Below are positions 44,329 to 51,757 of a stretch of 64,000 bases of DNA, one piece after another (the first letter of the stretch is position 1; every line of letters begins with the position of its first letter). Made by a program: the position numbers and the translations under genes. The DNA is from an uncultured Opitutia bacterium (GTDB taxonomy: Bacteria > Verrucomicrobiota > Verrucomicrobiia > Opitutales > UBA953): assembly GCA_903855995.1 (NCBI GenBank), contig CAIOAN010000011.1, positions 19,896 through 83,895 of the forward strand. Direction: 5' to 3'. The notes under the pieces are model-generated. The model was not told the origin of the DNA. It ran no database searches and was given only the letters and a program-made list of their open reading frames with translations.

Positions 44329-45144
44329 TCAGGCTTGGGCGGCGGGGGCTTTGAAGCGGCTGTTCTGCGAAAGGAACTTCACCGGATTACCGTAAACAAG
44401 GTTGTCGATAGCGGTGGCGGAGTGACCGCGGCGGCGCATCTCTTGCGCAGCCTTTGGCACCGACAGCGGATCACTGTGACCCCAGTCGCAGGCGCTATTG
44501 AGCCAGACACGTTGGGCGGCGACGGCCTCGATCATATCGACGGCGCGGGTCGGCGTGGCCTTCGATTCAGGATAGAGCGTGATGCCGGCCCAGAAACCTT
44601 GGTCGAGCACGTCACGGATCGTATGTTCTTCGACGTGATCGATGATCACGCGCTCGGGTCTCACGACGCCATTGGCCTTGAGGCAATCCATAATCAGGCG
44701 GGTGCCCTTGCGCTTGTCCTCGAGGTGCGGCGTGTGCACGAGGATCATCTGGTCGTACTGCACCGCGAGGGCGATGTGCTGCTCGAGCACCTTCATCTCA
44801 TTGCGGGTGTTTTTATTGAGGCCGATTTCGCCGATGCCGAGCACCGTCGGGGCTTTCAGAAATTCTGGAATGAGCGCGAGGACGTCAGCGGCGAGCGCCA
44901 TGTCTTCCGACTCCTTCGGATTGATGCAGAGCCAGGAGTAGTGCGGCAGGCCGTAACGGGCAGCGCGCTTGGGCTCATGTTGGGTGAGCTGGCAGAAGTA
45001 GTCATAGAAGCCATCGGCCGACTTGCGGTCGAAGCCCGCCCAGAAAGCTGGCTCGCAGATTGCCGCGCAGCCCGCGAGGGCCATCGCCTGGTAGTCGTCC
45101 GTGGTGCGGCTCACCATGTGGCCGTGTGGTTCGATATAGCGCAT
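44329..45144 (-). CDS. eboB: EboB-like TatD family hydrolase
   Basis: A 271-residue TatD/amidohydrolase-like TIM-barrel protein. Metal-site segments are visible: IEPHGHMVS (residues 4-12, HxH), GEIGLNKNT, VHTPHLEDKRKG, IIDHVEEHT and NSACDWGHSD. EboB is the TatD-like member of ebo clusters. Compared with ordinary TatD DNases the N-terminal motif is HGH rather than HCH, and the region after it is specific to this group. It is 9 bp after the small gene at 45154-45441 and 5 bp before the eboE-like gene. Confidence 0.87.
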   Translation of the reverse strand: MRYIEPHGHMVSRTTDDYQAMALAGCAAICEPAFWAGFDRKSADGFYDYFCQLTQHEPKRAARYGLPHYSWLCINPKESEDMALAADVLALIPEFLKAPTVLGIGEIGLNKNTRNEMKVLEQHIALAVQYDQMILVHTPHLEDKRKGTRLIMDCLKANGVVRPERVIIDHVEEHTIRDVLDQGFWAGITLYPESKATPTRAVDMIEAVAAQRVWLNSACDWGHSDPLSVPKAAQEMRRRGHSATAIDNLVYGNPVKFLSQNSRFKAPAAQA

Positions 45145-45153
45145 GGGCGGGGC

Positions 45154-45441
45154 TTACTTGAGGCCGGGCCAGACGCCCGAGGCGGCCTTCGTGTCGGCCT
45201 TTTCAATGGGGACAATGGAGGGGTCGCTCCAGAGATTCAGGATCTTGGCCACGCGGCCTTCATCCTTTTCCAGAAGGAGCGGGAGCGCGTCGCGGAGGCC
45301 GCGGACGCGATGGTCTTCGCCGCCCGAGGCGCGGTCGAGGCGGTCGAGGAAGGCCGCCAGATCGAGCAGCTTATACCGCGCGTCCATGAAATGGAGGTCG
45401 GCCACCTGCTCGCGACTCCGGGGAGGAATGTAGTCAGCCAT
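45154..45441 (-). CDS. Small protein at the head of the ebo-type cluster
   Basis: A 95-residue, mostly helical, cytosolic protein with no motif I recognise. It occupies the place that EboA often holds in ebo clusters, but EboA proteins are about twice as long and I see no clear resemblance. Conserved-looking segments are FMDARYKLLDLAAFLDRLDRA (about 19-39) and ALPLLLEKDEGRVAKILNLWSDP (about 53-75). It lies 9 bp before the eboB-like gene and 4 bp after the YbjQ gene, so it is part of the operon. It could be a shortened EboA or a replacement. Confidence 0.75.
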   Translation of the reverse strand: MADYIPPRSREQVADLHFMDARYKLLDLAAFLDRLDRASGGEDHRVRGLRDALPLLLEKDEGRVAKILNLWSDPSIVPIEKADTKAASGVWPGLK

Positions 45442-45445
45442 AAAA

Positions 45446-45802
45446 TCAGGCGATAGGTGCAATCACCACCGCAGTGCCGTAGCAGAGCACCTCGGTCGCA
45501 CTCATCTTAACCTCTGAGGCATCGTAAGAAACCCCGATGACCGCGTTGGCGCCCATGGCGGCGGCGTGGGTGATCATCTGGTCGTAGGCGGTTTGGCGGG
45601 CCTGCTCGCACATCTCCGTGTAGGCGCCGATCTGGCCGCCGATGAGGCTCTTCAATCCGCCCAAGATTCCCTGCTCAATCGTGGGGGAGCGGACAATGAG
45701 GCCACGGACGAGTCCCTTATAGGCAACGACGCGATATCCCTCTACGGCGAAAGTGGTGGTCACGATGATGCCGGAAGGCAAAGCGGGAGGAATGGAGCTC
45801 AT
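45446..45802 (-). CDS. YbjQ family protein
   Basis: A 118-residue YbjQ/heavy-metal-binding-domain-type protein, with family segments TTFAVEGYRVVAYKGLVRGLIVRS, ARQTAYDQMITHAAAMGANAVIGVSYD and EVLCYGTAVVI. YbjQ forms a pentameric ring of unknown function. The ATG at 45802 gives the standard family length. It is 4 bp upstream of the small gene that heads the ebo-type cluster, so the two are probably on one transcript, although YbjQ is not a usual ebo gene. Confidence 0.92.
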   Translation of the reverse strand: MSSIPPALPSGIIVTTTFAVEGYRVVAYKGLVRGLIVRSPTIEQGILGGLKSLIGGQIGAYTEMCEQARQTAYDQMITHAAAMGANAVIGVSYDASEVKMSATEVLCYGTAVVIAPIA

Positions 45803-45876
45803 CTTAGGGGTTAAGAACCCTTAAAATGCCCCGATGTTCCCCGCTGGTCAAGCCACCCCACCCTGCCGATAGCGGC

Positions 45877-46323
45877 TTACTTGCCTTCCTTCTCGTATTC
45901 AGCGGCAGTCCAAGGCGTCTTGCGGTCGGCATACTTCGCCTTGATGGCCTTCACTTCAGCCTCCGTGACCGCCGCGCCCGAGTTGCCGAAAGAATTGTTC
46001 ACGTAGGTGACCACATCAGCGATATCCTTATCAGAAACGCCAGCGACGGGGGGCATCATGCTCGTGTAGGTCGTTCCCTTAACGGTCACAGGGCCGATCA
46101 TGCCATTGGTGATATTGCGGACAGCGATGGAGGCGCTCTTCGCGATCCACTCGGACCCGGCGAGGGGCGGGAACACCGGAGGCAGGCCCATGCCCGTCGG
46201 CTGGTGGCAGGCGATGCAGGTGCGCGAGTAGACGGCCTTACCCCGCTCCATGGTGGCAGCGTCGGGTGCGGCTACGGCAGCGGCGGCGAGGAAGCAAAGG
46301 GCGAGGGACTTCAGGGAGGTCAT
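45877..46323 (-). CDS. Secreted mono-heme cytochrome c
   Basis: A 148-residue periplasmic class I cytochrome c. It has a signal peptide (about 1-18, ending AVAA), one heme motif CIACH (about residues 36-40), and the distal methionine probably in YTSMMPPVAG. Such small cytochromes carry electrons between dehydrogenases and terminal oxidases. Large CxxCH dehydrogenase-type proteins are encoded on either side (36407-39457, 51758-54799), which may donate to it. It is divergent from the PAS/AraC regulator gene, with a 191 bp shared control region. Confidence 0.92.
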   Translation of the reverse strand: MTSLKSLALCFLAAAAVAAPDAATMERGKAVYSRTCIACHQPTGMGLPPVFPPLAGSEWIAKSASIAVRNITNGMIGPVTVKGTTYTSMMPPVAGVSDKDIADVVTYVNNSFGNSGAAVTEAEVKAIKAKYADRKTPWTAAEYEKEGK

Positions 46324-46514
46324 GGCAGGATTGGGTGTGGGAAGAAAGGAGAGGGCTTTTAAGAAGACCTCAAAACGAAAAAGCAGTTCCGGCCCAAACC
46401 GTGAGGTAATTAGCCCACGGACGAGCGTGCATTAGCCTGGCCGGACAAGGTTTATACGACAAAGAGCGCCTTTCTGGCATGGCGACATCATACCATAAAA
46501 CCCTTTAAAATCAG

Positions 46515-47282
46515 ATGGAAAGCCGTCAAATCCACCCCACGCTTAATAGTATGAAAACGCCAGAGCCACGGGAGGAGTGGATGCGCCGCATCGACCCCGC
46601 CAGCCTGCGCGGCGTCTTCGACCACCTGCCTGGGGTGATGTTCTTCGCCAAGGACCTGGCGGGCCGGTTCACGATGGCGAACCTCGCTTTCGCCCAGCGC
46701 TGCGGCTGTGCCGACGAAGCGAGCCTGCTCGGCAAGACCGACGCCGACATCTTCCCGCCAGAGCTCGCGGCGGCCTTTAAAAAGAAAGACCTGCAAATCT
46801 GTCAGACTGGGCAGCCCCTACCGCGCATCATTGAGCTCTTCCCCAACGAGAGCGGGGAGCACGTCTGGTATGAGACGACCAAGATTCCGATGTTTAACAA
46901 CGAGGGTAAGCCCTGCGGCGTCTGCGGGACCGTGCGTAGCTACGAGGGGACCAAGGCCCTACTCGAGCCATTCCTACAGGTCGAAGCCGCCGCCGAGTTC
47001 ATTAAGGATAACCTCGGGGAGCCTCTTAATATAGAGAAACTTGCCAAGCTCACCGGCATGTCCGTCCGCCAATTTGAACGCAAATTCCACAACGCCTATC
47101 AGATGAGCCCGCGGGCCTATCATGTGCGCATGCGGGTGGCCGCGGCCTCGGATCTGCTCCGCACCACGGCCCTCCGACCCTCGGAAATCGCCCACCAGAC
47201 GGGCTTTTATGATGCTAGCGATTTCTCCCGCCAGTTCCGCCGGGCGATGAAGGTCAGCCCGACCGAATTCCGCCGGGGGTAA
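46515..47282 (+). CDS. PAS-domain AraC family transcriptional regulator
   Basis: A 255-residue regulator with an N-terminal PAS domain (about residues 33-135, VFDHLPGVMFFAKDLAGRFTMANLAFAQRCG..KTDADIFP) and a C-terminal AraC-type double helix-turn-helix (about 155-255, ending SDFSRQFRRAMKVSPTEFRR). The PAS domain suggests sensing of a small ligand or redox state. Two ATG starts, 46515 and 46551, are possible. It precedes the MFS transporter gene by 108 bp on the same strand, and this transporter is the most likely target. Confidence 0.92.
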   Translation: MESRQIHPTLNSMKTPEPREEWMRRIDPASLRGVFDHLPGVMFFAKDLAGRFTMANLAFAQRCGCADEASLLGKTDADIFPPELAAAFKKKDLQICQTGQPLPRIIELFPNESGEHVWYETTKIPMFNNEGKPCGVCGTVRSYEGTKALLEPFLQVEAAAEFIKDNLGEPLNIEKLAKLTGMSVRQFERKFHNAYQMSPRAYHVRMRVAAASDLLRTTALRPSEIAHQTGFYDASDFSRQFRRAMKVSPTEFRRG

Positions 47283-47390
47283 AATCCAAGCCGCCGGGTT
47301 GGCCCGTCGGAATAATCATACTCCAAGAAGCCTACTCGACAGAGAGGGGGTGATGGGTTTTATTCACACCCGTACCCCCTACCTCCCTAC

Positions 47391-48923
47391 ATGAGCACAG
47401 ATACAACTGCACCTAATGCGAAGCGCCTACTCTGGGCGGGCTTCATGGCTATCCTTGCGGCCGGCGTCGGCTTCGCCCTCCGCGGCGGCATCTTCGGCGC
47501 TTGGGCGTCCGAATACGGTTTCACCGGCTCCCAGCTCGGCGCCATCACCGGGGCCGGCTTCTCGGGCTTCTGCTTCGGCATCATCATCGGCGGCGTCCTG
47601 GTCGACAAGTTCGGCTACGGCAAGCTGATTGCCCTCGCCTTCTTAGGTCACCTCATCTCGGCCGTCGTCACCTTCGGTGCCACCACGCCTGCCAACGCGT
47701 ATGACTTCCTATATTGGGGCATGTTCATCTTCGCTTACGCTAACGGAACCCTCGAAGCCGTGGCCAATCCGCTGGTCGCCACGACCTTCCCGCAGAACCG
47801 CACGCACTACCTCAACATCCTGCACGCCTCTTGGCCTCTCGGCATGGTGGTCGGCGCCGTCGCCTCGTACTTCCTCGGCTCCGTCCTCCACCTCGGCTGG
47901 AAGGGCCAGCTCGCCTTCTACCTCGTTCCGACCGTCGCCTACGCGGTGATGTTCTGGGGTCAGACCTTCCCCAAGTCAGAAGCTGCTCTCAAGGGCGCCA
48001 ACTTCGGCGAAATGTTCAAGGACGTCGGCCTCCTCGGAGCCGCGGTCGCTTGCTACCTCGTGGCCCTCTTCTTCGGCGGCGCCACCACCGGCTTCGTCAT
48101 CGGTGGCGTGCTGCTCATCGCCGTCGGCTTGATCACCCGCTTCTCCTTCGGCTCCCTCCTCCTGTTCGTGCTCTTCATCACCCACGCCCTCGTCGGCGCA
48201 GTTGAACTCGGCACCGACTCTTGGATCGAAGCCATCACCGGCAACCTCTTCACCGCCGACCAAGGCAAGACGCTCTTCATCTGGACGTCCGCCATCATGT
48301 TCGGCCTGCGCTTCTGCGCTGAGTTCATCGAGAAGAAGGTCGGCTCCCCGATCGGCCTGCTCGTCGGTGCGGCCGTGCTCGCCGTCGTCGGCCTGCGCCT
48401 CGCCTCGGGCATGGACTCCTTCGTCGTGGCCCTCATCGCCCTCGGTATTTACGCCCTCGGCAAGACGTTCTTCTGGCCCACGATGCTCGCCGTCATCGGC
48501 GATCGCTTCCCGCGCTCCGGTGCCGTCGCCATGTCCATCATGGGTGGCATCGGCATGCTCTCCGCCGGCCTGATCGGTGGCCCTGGCCTCGGCTACGCCA
48601 AGGACCGCTACACCGCTGAAGCCCTCCAGAAAGACGCCCCTGCTGCCTACGCTTCGGCCAAGGCTACTGGTGAGTCGAAGTTTCTCTTCCTCGCGCCCGT
48701 AACCGCAGTGGACGGCACTAAGCTCGAAGCCGCCAAGAAAGCTGGCGCCACGGGTGACGCCAATCAGAAGGCCATCGTCGCCGCCAACCAGGCCGGTGAC
48801 CGCGCCACGCTGAAGGCTGACTCCTTCATCCCCCTCGTCATGGCCGGAATCTACCTCCTATTGCTCTTCTACTTCAAGAGCATCGGCGGCTACCGCGCCC
48901 TGAAGATCGAAGAGCAGGTCTAA
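47391..48923 (+). CDS. MFS transporter
   Basis: A 510-residue major facilitator superfamily transporter with 12 predicted transmembrane helices. The typical loop 2-3 motif appears as [12 protein letters not shown] (about residues 66-77). A hydrophilic loop of about 85 residues (about 400-485) separates the last two helices; it is Ala/Lys-rich and unusual. The substrate is not determinable, but the position between an AraC regulator and a Gfo/Idh oxidoreductase suggests a sugar or sugar acid. A terminator follows at 48948. Confidence 0.9.
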   Translation: MSTDTTAPNAKRLLWAGFMAILAAGVGFALRGGIFGAWASEYGFTGSQLGAITGAGFSGFCFGIIIGGVLVDKFGYGKLIALAFLGHLISAVVTFGATTPANAYDFLYWGMFIFAYANGTLEAVANPLVATTFPQNRTHYLNILHASWPLGMVVGAVASYFLGSVLHLGWKGQLAFYLVPTVAYAVMFWGQTFPKSEAALKGANFGEMFKDVGLLGAAVACYLVALFFGGATTGFVIGGVLLIAVGLITRFSFGSLLLFVLFITHALVGAVELGTDSWIEAITGNLFTADQGKTLFIWTSAIMFGLRFCAEFIEKKVGSPIGLLVGAAVLAVVGLRLASGMDSFVVALIALGIYALGKTFFWPTMLAVIGDRFPRSGAVAMSIMGGIGMLSAGLIGGPGLGYAKDRYTAEALQKDAPAAYASAKATGESKFLFLAPVTAVDGTKLEAAKKAGATGDANQKAIVAANQAGDRATLKADSFIPLVMAGIYLLLLFYFKSIGGYRALKIEEQV

Positions 48924-48947
48924 GTTCCTGCCCTCGCTATGAAGCTG

Positions 48948-48977
48948 AAGGCCGCCCACCCGGGCGGCCTTCTTGTT
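48948..48977 (+). terminator. Rho-independent terminator after the MFS gene
   Basis: Perfect 10 bp stem AAGGCCGCCC / GGGCGGCCTT followed by CTTGTTT, 25 bp after the stop codon. Confidence 0.82.
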
Positions 48978-49068
48978 TGGTAGGTTTGCGAACAGGCCTC
49001 GTCGGTTCCGCCCTAGCAAATCGGCTTCCGTCCGCGGGCGAGTTTGGGCTGAATGAAGCCACACCCCC

Positions 49069-50196
49069 ATGAGCACTCCGAAGATTCGCATCGCGCTGGC
49101 CGGCCTCGGCTTCGGCGCCGAATTCATCCCAATCTACCAGGCCCACCCGAACGCGGAGATCGTCGCAATCTGCCAGCGTAACCCGGAGAAGCTCAAGGCG
49201 ATCGGCGACCGCTATAAGATCGCGAAGCGCTACACGGACTTCGACGCGCTGCTCAAGGACCCGGAAGTCGACGCGATCCACATCAACACGCCGATCCCCG
49301 ACCACGGGCGCCAATCCATCGCCGCCCTCAAGGCTGGCAAGCACGTGGCCTGCACGGTCCCAATGGCGACCTCGATCGCGGAGTGCGAAGAGATCGTGAA
49401 GCTGGTGAAGGCGACGGGCCTGAGCTACATGATGATGGAGACGGTGGTCTACGCCCGCGAGTTCCTCTACGTGAAGGAGCTCTACGACAACGGCGACCTC
49501 GGCCGCCTGCAGTTCCTCCAGGCCTCGCACCAACAGGACATGGAAGGCTGGCCCGGCTACTGGCCCGGTCTCCCGCCGATGTACTACGCCACGCACTGCG
49601 TCGGCCCGATGCTCGCCCTCACGCAGGCCTCCGCCGAATACGTCTCCTGCTTCGGCTCCGGCCGCATCGCCGAGGACATGATTCCGATCTACAACTCGCC
49701 CTTCGCGGTCGAGACGGCCCACATCAAGTTCCATAAGTCCGACGTCTCGGCACGCATCATCCGCTCGCTCTTCGACACGGCCCGCCAGTATCGCGAATCG
49801 ATCGACGTCTACGGCTCGAAGAAATCCTTTGAGTGGCCGCTGATCGAAGGCGAAGAGCCGGTGATCCACACGGCGAAGAAGGCCGAGCCTGAGATCCCGC
49901 AGAAGGTCAAGGTGCCCGACTTCGCCCACCGCCTCCCGAAGGAGATCCAGCACTTCACGACCAAGGGCGTCTACGGCGAAGGCGAAGACCACCTATCCTT
50001 CACGCAGGGCGGCGGCCACGGCGGTTCCCACCCACACCTCGCCAACGAATTCATCCAAGCGCTGCTCGCCAAGCGCGAGCCGTTCCCGAACGCGCGCCAG
50101 TCCGCCAACTGGACCTGCACCGGCATCCTCGCCCATGAATCCGCGATGGCCGGCGGCGAGCTCCGTAAACTCCCCGCGTTCACGTTGCCCGCGTAA
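49069..50196 (+). CDS. Gfo/Idh/MocA family oxidoreductase
   Basis: A 375-residue NAD(P)-dependent sugar dehydrogenase-type protein. The N-terminal Rossmann fold has the motif LAGLGFGAEF (about residues 9-18), and the conserved lysine segment is LKAGKHVACTVPMATS (about 87-102), slightly changed from the usual EKP form because VPM replaces it. The C-terminal alpha/beta domain is of normal length. No signal peptide, so cytosolic. Such enzymes oxidise sugars or inositols at a ring hydroxyl. It is followed by repeat palindromes and the GH99-like gene. Confidence 0.9.
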   Translation: MSTPKIRIALAGLGFGAEFIPIYQAHPNAEIVAICQRNPEKLKAIGDRYKIAKRYTDFDALLKDPEVDAIHINTPIPDHGRQSIAALKAGKHVACTVPMATSIAECEEIVKLVKATGLSYMMMETVVYAREFLYVKELYDNGDLGRLQFLQASHQQDMEGWPGYWPGLPPMYYATHCVGPMLALTQASAEYVSCFGSGRIAEDMIPIYNSPFAVETAHIKFHKSDVSARIIRSLFDTARQYRESIDVYGSKKSFEWPLIEGEEPVIHTAKKAEPEIPQKVKVPDFAHRLPKEIQHFTTKGVYGEGEDHLSFTQGGGHGGSHPHLANEFIQALLAKREPFPNARQSANWTCTGILAHESAMAGGELRKLPAFTLPA

Positions 50197-50242
50197 CGAG
50201 TTGACCGGTTGATTCGTTGATCCGTTGGCCAGAAACCAAAGA

Positions 50243-50273
50243 GGTAGGGACAGCACCACGTGCTGTCTTTTTT
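50243..50273 (+). repeat. GGTAGGG-type palindrome acting as terminator-like hairpin
   Basis: GGTAGGGACAGCACCACG followed by TGCTGTC; the 8 bp stem GACAGCAC / GTGCTGTC has a CAC loop and is followed by six T. It lies 47 bp after the Gfo/Idh gene, so it may end that transcript. Confidence 0.75.
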
Positions 50274-50280
50274 GTGCCTT

Positions 50281-50409
50281 GGGTAGGGACGTGATCACCA
50301 TCATCACGTCCGTTCGCTGACAGACAAACGTCGTCGTCGTGACCGACTAAGACCCGATGACTCCCCGCACCGCCGTCGAACGGATGCGATGTCATCGCAT
50401 CCCTACCCC
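50281..50409. repeat. GGTAGGG/CCCTACC-bordered module with two variable hairpins
   Basis: Borders GGGTAGGG (50281-50288) and CCCTACCC (50401-50408) enclose GACGTGAT / ATCACGTC (50288-50310) and GGATGCGATG-T-CATCGCATCC (50382-50402). The rest of the gap up to 50503 has Pro-box-like GCCACC runs (50410-50450) and ATACTCGATACTCCATACTC at about 50465-50484. Confidence 0.75.
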
Positions 50410-50452
50410 CGCCCGCCACCTGCCACCCGGGGCCGCCACCCGCCACCTGAAG

Positions 50453-50484
50453 CGATACATCTCCATACTCGATACTCCATACTC
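50453..50484. repeat. TACTC-type short intergenic repeat
   Basis: CTCCATACTCGATACTCCAT and flanks. The third copy in the window of the motif also seen at 31951-31970 (inverted) and 33821-33846. It lies directly before the GH99-like gene. Confidence 0.7.
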
Positions 50485-50503
50485 TGGCGCACATCTTACT
50501 CCT

Positions 50504-51550
50504 GTGCCCCGTTTCCTCGCCACCCTCTTCCTCCTCCCCCTCTCGCTCCTCGCGGCGGACCGTCCCTCGGTCGGTGCGATCCGCTGGGACGCTTGGAGCG
50601 GTGGCGGCGTGACCGAACAGGTCGAGCAAACGCTCAGCCCAGAGAAACATCGCTCCCGCCTCCCTTGGTTCACTAAGGTCGACGCCGTTGACCGCGCCCA
50701 CATCGACGCGTCCGCGGATGGCATCATGGAGCAGGAGATTGCCTACGCGAAGAACGCCGGGCTGAACTACTGGGCCTTCCTCACGTATCCTGAAGGTGAT
50801 GCAATGAGCTCGGCGCTTGCGCGCTACCTGCGCAGCCCTAAGCGCGCGGATCTAGGTTTCTGCCTGATCCTCCACCAGACGCTTTCCGTGCCGGCCGCAC
50901 GCTGGCCGGCCGAACGTGACCGTGTCATCAAGCTCCTCCAAGAACCGGGCTATCAGAAAGTCGGCTCACGTCCGCTGGTCTTCGCCTTCGACCTGAAGAC
51001 GGAACACCCGACCGTGAAGGCCCGCTTCGATGAGCTGCGCGCCACGGCGAAGGCCGCCAGCCTCGAGCCTTACTTCATTTACATGGGCTGGAGTCCGGCG
51101 CGCGATTTCAAGGCACACGCCGCGGAAGGTTTCGCCGCGGTCTCGGCCTACGCGCATCCGGGGACGGAGCCGAACTTCGCGAAATACGTCGACGCGTTCG
51201 AACGCCACGCATGGGCCAATGCGCTCGCGACGAAGACGCCCTATGTGCCTCTGGTGACCACGGGCTGGGACAAGCGCCCGCGCCAGGATCATCCGGTGTC
51301 GTGGGAGAAGAACGCCGGCTACGCCGACCAGAAGACCTTCCCCGCCACCGCCACGCCCGCCGAGATCGCCGCCCACCTCGGCCGCGCGGCAGCCTTCGTG
51401 CAGGCGCATCCCGATATCTGTCCGGCCAACACGATTATCGTCTACGCGTGGAACGAGCACGACGAAGGCGGCTGGCTCTGCCCGACCTGGACTCCCTCCG
51501 GCCAGCCAGACACCTCCCGCCTCGACGCTGTCCGCAGCATCCTGAGGTAG
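50504..51550 (+). CDS. GH99/GH71-like secreted glycosidase
   Basis: A 348-residue secreted protein with a TIM-barrel glycosidase look. The signal peptide is residues 1-16 from the GTG at 50504 (PRFLATLFLLPLSLLAA). Segments GLNYWAFLTYPEG, FIYMGWSPARDF and IIVYAWNEHDEGGWLCPTW resemble the GH99/GH71 and WsaF-like groups, in which the last motif carries catalytic-site acids (here NEHDEGG). These enzymes usually act on mannans or alpha-glucans; the assignment is at the group level only. An upstream ATG (50357) would add 49 residues encoded by the repeat-rich gap, so I prefer the GTG. Its TAG stop lies inside a GGTAGGG repeat. Confidence 0.78.
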   Translation: MPRFLATLFLLPLSLLAADRPSVGAIRWDAWSGGGVTEQVEQTLSPEKHRSRLPWFTKVDAVDRAHIDASADGIMEQEIAYAKNAGLNYWAFLTYPEGDAMSSALARYLRSPKRADLGFCLILHQTLSVPAARWPAERDRVIKLLQEPGYQKVGSRPLVFAFDLKTEHPTVKARFDELRATAKAASLEPYFIYMGWSPARDFKAHAAEGFAAVSAYAHPGTEPNFAKYVDAFERHAWANALATKTPYVPLVTTGWDKRPRQDHPVSWEKNAGYADQKTFPATATPAEIAAHLGRAAAFVQAHPDICPANTIIVYAWNEHDEGGWLCPTWTPSGQPDTSRLDAVRSILR

Positions 51551-51571
51551 GGACGCGTCGGCGACGCGTCC
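51546..51571. repeat. GGTAGGG-type palindrome overlapping a stop codon
   Basis: GGTAGGGACGCGTCG-G-CGACGCGTCC; the stem GGACGCGTCG / CGACGCGTCC (51551-51571) is perfect. The TAG of the border is the stop codon of the preceding glycosidase gene. About 190 bp of uncoded sequence follow before 51758. Confidence 0.78.
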
Positions 51572-51757
51572 GCCTTTCCCTAGCATCTCGGTGGCGACAC
51601 CGTCGGGGCCGCCCCCCGCCTCCTGGAACGGATGTATCCACCTTTGCACAGGCCACAGGCCGATTTGCACTTGTGCACGTCCAGCCATCCGTATGGCGAC
51701 TCTGCCGCGCCCTTCTTTAAGATGGAACTACCCCCACCCCCTATGGTCATATCAGCC

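Noticed and set aside
48937..49992. Open frame of about 351 codons opposite the Gfo/Idh gene
   Set aside because: Antisense shadow of a gene with clear Rossmann motifs.
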